A stretch of DNA of 9,655 nucleotides from Alphaproteobacteria bacterium (GTDB lineage Bacteria > Pseudomonadota > Alphaproteobacteria > UBA828): assembly GCA_022826345.1 (NCBI GenBank), contig JAJDVB010000228.1:1-9655 (forward strand), written 5' to 3'. The notes below the pieces were generated by a model. That model was not told the origin of the DNA. It searched no databases and was given only the letters and a program-made list of their open reading frames with translations. Shown piece after piece: positions 7,450 through 9,655 of the stretch (position 1 is its first letter; each line of letters opens with the position of its first letter). Made by a program: the position numbers and the translations under genes.

Positions 7450-8217
7450 ATGTCCGCACTCTTCGACCTCACCGGCAAGACCGCCGTTGTCACCGGCTCC
7501 ACCAAGGGCATCGGCAAGGCCATCGCGCGGGCGCTGGCGCAGCATGGCGCGCGGGTGGTCGTCTCCAGCCGGGACGAAGGCCGGGTCGCGGCGACCGAGC
7601 GGGAGCTCGCCGACGAAGGGCTCGCCGTTCTCGGCCTCCCCTGCAACGTGGGGCGCAAGCCCGAGCTGGAGCGCCTGGTCGACGAGAGCCGCCGGGCCTT
7701 CGGGCAGATAGATATCGTCGTCGCCAACGCCGACATCAACCCGCACTACGGCTCGTTCGCCGACATCTCGGACGAGGCCTTCGCCAAGATCATGGCGACC
7801 AACGTGCAGTCCAACCTCTGGCTCGCGCAGCTGGTGGCGGACGAGATGCGGGAGCGGAAGGACGGCGCGATCATCTACGTCTCCTCGATCGGGGGCACCA
7901 TCGGCTCCGCCATCATCGGCGCCTACTGCATCTCCAAGGCGGCGGACCTTCAGCTCGTGCGCAACCTCGCGGTGGAGCTCGGGCCGCACAACATCCGGGT
8001 CAACGCGATCACGCCGGGGCTGGTGCGCACGGATTTCGCCCGGGCGCTCTGGGAGGACGAGGCGCGCGCAGCGAAGCGAATCGCGCGCACGCCGCTGCGG
8101 CGGCTCGGCGAGCCCGACGACATCGCGGGCATCGCGGTCTACCTGGCCTCCGATGCCGGCCGCTGGACCACCGGCCAGAGTTTCGTGGTGGACGGGGGCA
8201 CGTCGATTTCGGGTTAG
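7450..8217 (+). CDS. Short-chain dehydrogenase/reductase (SDR), FabG/DHRS4-like
   Basis: A 255-residue classical SDR, a cytoplasmic NAD(P)-dependent oxidoreductase of alcohols and ketones. The cofactor motif is TGSTKGIG (15-22). S40-R41 at the end of the second strand favours NADPH. The catalytic tetrad is N118 (TNVQSN), S146 (YVSSIGG), Y159 and K163 (YCISK). NAITPGLVRTDF and FVVDGGTS close the fold. The structural NNAG motif reads ANAD (92-95), an unusual Asp for Gly/Ala. The length is normal for the family. GGAGG at 7431-7435 lies 14 nt before the ATG, longer than ideal, but the conserved N-terminus fits this start. It is divergent from the thioesterase gene. Relatives include DHRS4-type carbonyl reductases and 3-oxoacyl-ACP reductases; the substrate cannot be named. 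Confidence 0.93.
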   Translation: MSALFDLTGKTAVVTGSTKGIGKAIARALAQHGARVVVSSRDEGRVAATERELADEGLAVLGLPCNVGRKPELERLVDESRRAFGQIDIVVANADINPHYGSFADISDEAFAKIMATNVQSNLWLAQLVADEMRERKDGAIIYVSSIGGTIGSAIIGAYCISKAADLQLVRNLAVELGPHNIRVNAITPGLVRTDFARALWEDEARAAKRIARTPLRRLGEPDDIAGIAVYLASDAGRWTTGQSFVVDGGTSISG

Positions 8218-8240
8218 CGTTCCGTTCGGGACGTTTCTGT
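8218..8240 (+). terminator. Candidate intrinsic terminator of the SDR gene
   Basis: CGTTCC (8218-8223) and GGGACG (8228-8233) form a 6-bp stem with one G-U around GTTC, directly after the SDR stop codon, followed by TTTCTGT. The stem is short and the T-run is interrupted, so the call is tentative. Confidence 0.4.
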
Positions 8241-8263
8241 CCATATGCGCGACGCCCTCAACA

Positions 8264-8350
8264 CGTCATGGCCGGACTCGTTCCGGCCATCCACGCGGCG
8301 GTGCACACTCGGACGGACCCGGCGAAGATAGCTGGATGCCCGGATCAAGT
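8264..8350. repeat. Truncated, inverted copy of the secD-secF palindromic repeat (copy 2)
   Basis: The left arm CGTCATG (8264-8270) leads into a perfect hairpin, ATGGCCGGA (8268-8276) with TCCGGCCAT (8282-8290), then CCACG. Over 31 nt it equals the reverse complement of the right arm of copy 1 (4943-4973) except for three loop bases. The right arm, TGGATGCCCGGATCAAGT (8333-8350), matches the reverse complement of 4875-4892 at 17 of 18 positions, then stops: the expected CCGGGCATGACG end is missing and AT-rich sequence follows. Copy 2 is therefore inverted relative to copy 1 and has lost one end. Confidence 0.8.
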
Positions 8351-8480
8351 AGTAAGTATTTCACGTTCATATTCCATAACTAACTGTTATCATTGAATGT
8401 TTATACACGTGATTGCTCTCCTATAGACGGACTCCCAAAATCCGTCATCAAACCGAATGCAGATTTTTTCAAAATTTGGA
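8351..8480. other. AT-rich gene-free island
   Basis: Hand counting gives 45 G or C in 130 nt (about 35%), against a visibly GC-rich background on both sides. It holds no supported ORF. It contains a small dyad ATAAC/GTTAT (8376-8390) and GACGGA/TCCGTC (8426-8446), neither with a terminator T-run. The left boundary coincides with the broken end of the palindromic repeat. A relic of inserted DNA is a reasonable inference; no transposase or terminal repeats remain. Confidence 0.6.
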
Positions 8481-8572
8481 CGCCCCATGGCAGCGCGTGA
8501 CACCCGATTTCCATTTTCGGGCTGGCGGGGCGGCCGGGGGATAACCGGATAGTCGCCGGCATCGCCGGCCGC

Positions 8573-8658
8573 ACCGTATGTCCAGTGCCCGTCCTTGCGC
8601 CCCTTGGCGTAGTGGCAATGTCCACCCGCCCGTTCGGGCGCTTGACCGTCACCGGCCA
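8573..8658 (-). pseudogene. Possible frameshifted MORN-like repeat remnant
   Basis: On the minus strand one frame reads WPVTVKRPNGRVDI (8658 down to about 8617) and a neighbouring frame continues as HYAKGRKDGHWTYG (8614-8573). Adding one G in ATTGCCAC would join them as NGRVDIGHYAKGRKDGHW, which has the NG-x-Y-x-GR-x-GHW pattern of bacterial MORN/YwqK-like repeats. No start codon, ribosome site or second clear unit is present, and the rest of 8481-8741 shows nothing recognisable. It may be chance in GC-rich DNA. Confidence 0.25.
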
Positions 8659-8741
8659 TGCCAGCGGCCACGGTCGAGAATCCCCGTCGTCTCGGTCCCG
8701 TCGCTCGCGCCAGCGCCGCTCCCGCCGCATCGCGTCCGGTG

Positions 8742-8969
8742 TCAATGCTCGGTCCCGTGCAGCACATCGACGGTCCGCACGATCTCCGCCGCCAGGCTCG
8801 AGGCCTCGCCGGACCGGAGCGCCAGGTTGACCGGCGCAACGGCCAGACCGCCGGCATCGACGCAGCTCAACCGCAACAGCACGATCCGCTCGCCTTCCGC
8901 GTTCCTCGCGCCCAGCACGGTCGCCCCGACAACCGACAGATGGTCCTCGACCCGCTCGCCTTCGCTCAT
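8742..8969 (-). CDS. Small hypothetical protein
   Basis: A 75-residue acidic soluble protein I do not recognise. It begins MSEGERVEDHLSVVGATVLG, continues with alternating strand-like segments (ERIVLLRL, GGLAVAPVNLALRS) and ends in a helix-like ASSLAAEIVRTVDVLHG. It has one Cys and no signal peptide or membrane segment. The ATG at 8969 is chosen because AGGGAG (8982-8977) sits 7 nt upstream. Starts at ATG 8993 or TTG 8996 would overlap the upstream stop and add 8-9 residues; they have no better ribosome site. It lies 23 nt behind the TbpB-like gene on the same strand and is probably cotranscribed with it. The function is unknown. Confidence 0.6.
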   Translation of the reverse strand: MSEGERVEDHLSVVGATVLGARNAEGERIVLLRLSCVDAGGLAVAPVNLALRSGEASSLAAEIVRTVDVLHGTEH

Positions 8970-8992
8970 GATCCCGCTCCCTGCCGGTTGCA

Positions 8993-9655
8993 TCAACGCT
9001 GCGGGGTCTGGCCCCCGTAGGTCCCGCTCGGCGCCACAAAGGCGCCGAAGAACACCCCGTCGCTGTCGTCGCCCTCCGCAAAGCGCGTGTACACGAACCC
9101 GGCCGCGAGGCGCGGATTGCCGTCTTCATCCGGCCTGTTCGACAGGGAGCCGCCCCAATGCCCCTGCGATGCCGTGATCTCTCTCGCCGGATGACGAACC
9201 GTCACCTCGGGATGCGAGATATTCCCTTCCGGGCTGATCGGCGCCCTGCCAAGATGCAGCTCGTAATCGGCGATGGTCGTGCGGGTGTCGTGCAGCTCGT
9301 CCCCGAGGAAGAAGCCGAAATGCGCGCGCCGCGAGACCAGGTCGCCCTCGCACCCGATACAACCGCTGATCGTGCCTTTCGCGAAATCGGCGGTCAGGGT
9401 GATGCGTCCCTCCCACTCTTCGGCAAAGCCCTTACCCTCTTCCTCGCCCCAATCGCTGCCGGGCAGGTAGGTGTAGATCCCGCCTGCCTGCCCGGCAGAT
9501 GACGCCTGCCCCGACACCGGCAGTTCTGGCGGCGCTTCCAGTTCGGGGCCGTCCACGATGGCGTACTGGATCGAGTCCTCGAACGAGATGTCCGGGTAAT
9601 GCTGATCGGGAAACTGCGCCCACCAGCCGGCCAGCAGATAGTCGGGCGTGTCGAG
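8993..9655 (-). CDS. TbpB-like beta-barrel (transferrin-binding-protein-like) protein, N-terminus outside window
   Basis: The last 220 residues of a protein whose frame is open at the right edge; the GTG at 9556 is internal, since the 33 codons before it are also open and family-like (DYLLAGWWAQFPD). The layout matches the C-terminal 8-stranded barrel of TbpB/lipocalin-like surface or periplasmic lipoproteins: the strand GRITLTADFAKGTISG (83-98), then a central segment, GHWGGSLSN (165-173), and a closing AGFVYTRF...GVFFGAFVAPSG (185-211). In TbpB-type proteins such barrels occur in surface lipoproteins that bind host or environmental ligands. A CIGC pair (C99, C102) sits in the turn after the first strand. 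No signal or lipobox can be seen because the start is missing. No TonB receptor or Slam gene is in the window. Many family members are of unknown function. Confidence 0.6.
   Translation of the reverse strand, partial: LDTPDYLLAGWWAQFPDQHYPDISFEDSIQYAIVDGPELEAPPELPVSGQASSAGQAGGIYTYLPGSDWGEEEGKGFAEEWEGRITLTADFAKGTISGCIGCEGDLVSRRAHFGFFLGDELHDTRTTIADYELHLGRAPISPEGNISHPEVTVRHPAREITASQGHWGGSLSNRPDEDGNPRLAAGFVYTRFAEGDDSDGVFFGAFVAPSGTYGGQTPQR

Noticed and set aside
8421..8450. tRNA-Leu-like anticodon arm (GACGGA ... AAAATCCGTC)
   Set aside because: The loop has two extra bases, U33 is missing, and there is no acceptor stem, D arm or TTCGA sequence nearby.

Overview
The window is GC-rich chromosomal DNA that looks alphaproteobacterial. 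The evidence is the yajC-secD-secF-Mth938 gene cluster, copies of an intergenic palindrome with CGTCATGCCCGG/CCGGGCAT arms that I know as common in alphaproteobacterial spacers, and strongly GC-biased codons. I cannot name the genus. Rhodospirillales-like is only a guess.

Layout, left to right. (1) Minus strand, 1-2298: a class IV PLP aminotransferase of the (R)-amine-transaminase-like clade, followed 63 nt downstream by a divergent GroEL paralogue that runs off the left edge. (2) 2299-2630: a 332-nt divergent spacer. (3) Plus strand, 2631-6624: the Sec-accessory operon yajC, secD, secF, then an Mth938/NDUFAF3-type gene. An approximately 111-bp palindromic repeat sits between secD and secF. 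(4) 6625-6798: a hairpin-rich spacer between convergent genes. (5) Minus strand, 6799-7236: a hot-dog acyl-CoA thioesterase. (6) 7237-7449: a divergent spacer with a nested palindrome. (7) Plus strand, 7450-8217: an SDR oxidoreductase with a terminator-like hairpin at its stop codon. (8) 8218-8741: gene-free DNA holding a truncated second copy of the palindrome, an abrupt island of about 35% GC, and a possible frameshifted MORN-like remnant. (9) Minus strand, 8742-9655: a small hypothetical gene behind the 3' part of a TbpB-like beta-barrel protein that runs off the right edge.

SecD and SecF form the proton-driven part of the Sec holotranslocon, and YajC is their small partner. The Mth938 gene fits a membrane-protein or complex I assembly context. 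The aminotransferase and the chaperonin probably share a transcript. The thioesterase and SDR are divergent neighbours of generic acyl or carbonyl metabolism.

I see no clear new defence or mobile system. The points most worth checking are four: the charged C-terminal tails on both YajC and SecF, each an acidic stretch ending in an Arg/Lys block; the lipobox on YajC; the divergent GroEL next to an aminotransferase; and the repeat arm that breaks off exactly where the AT-rich island starts.
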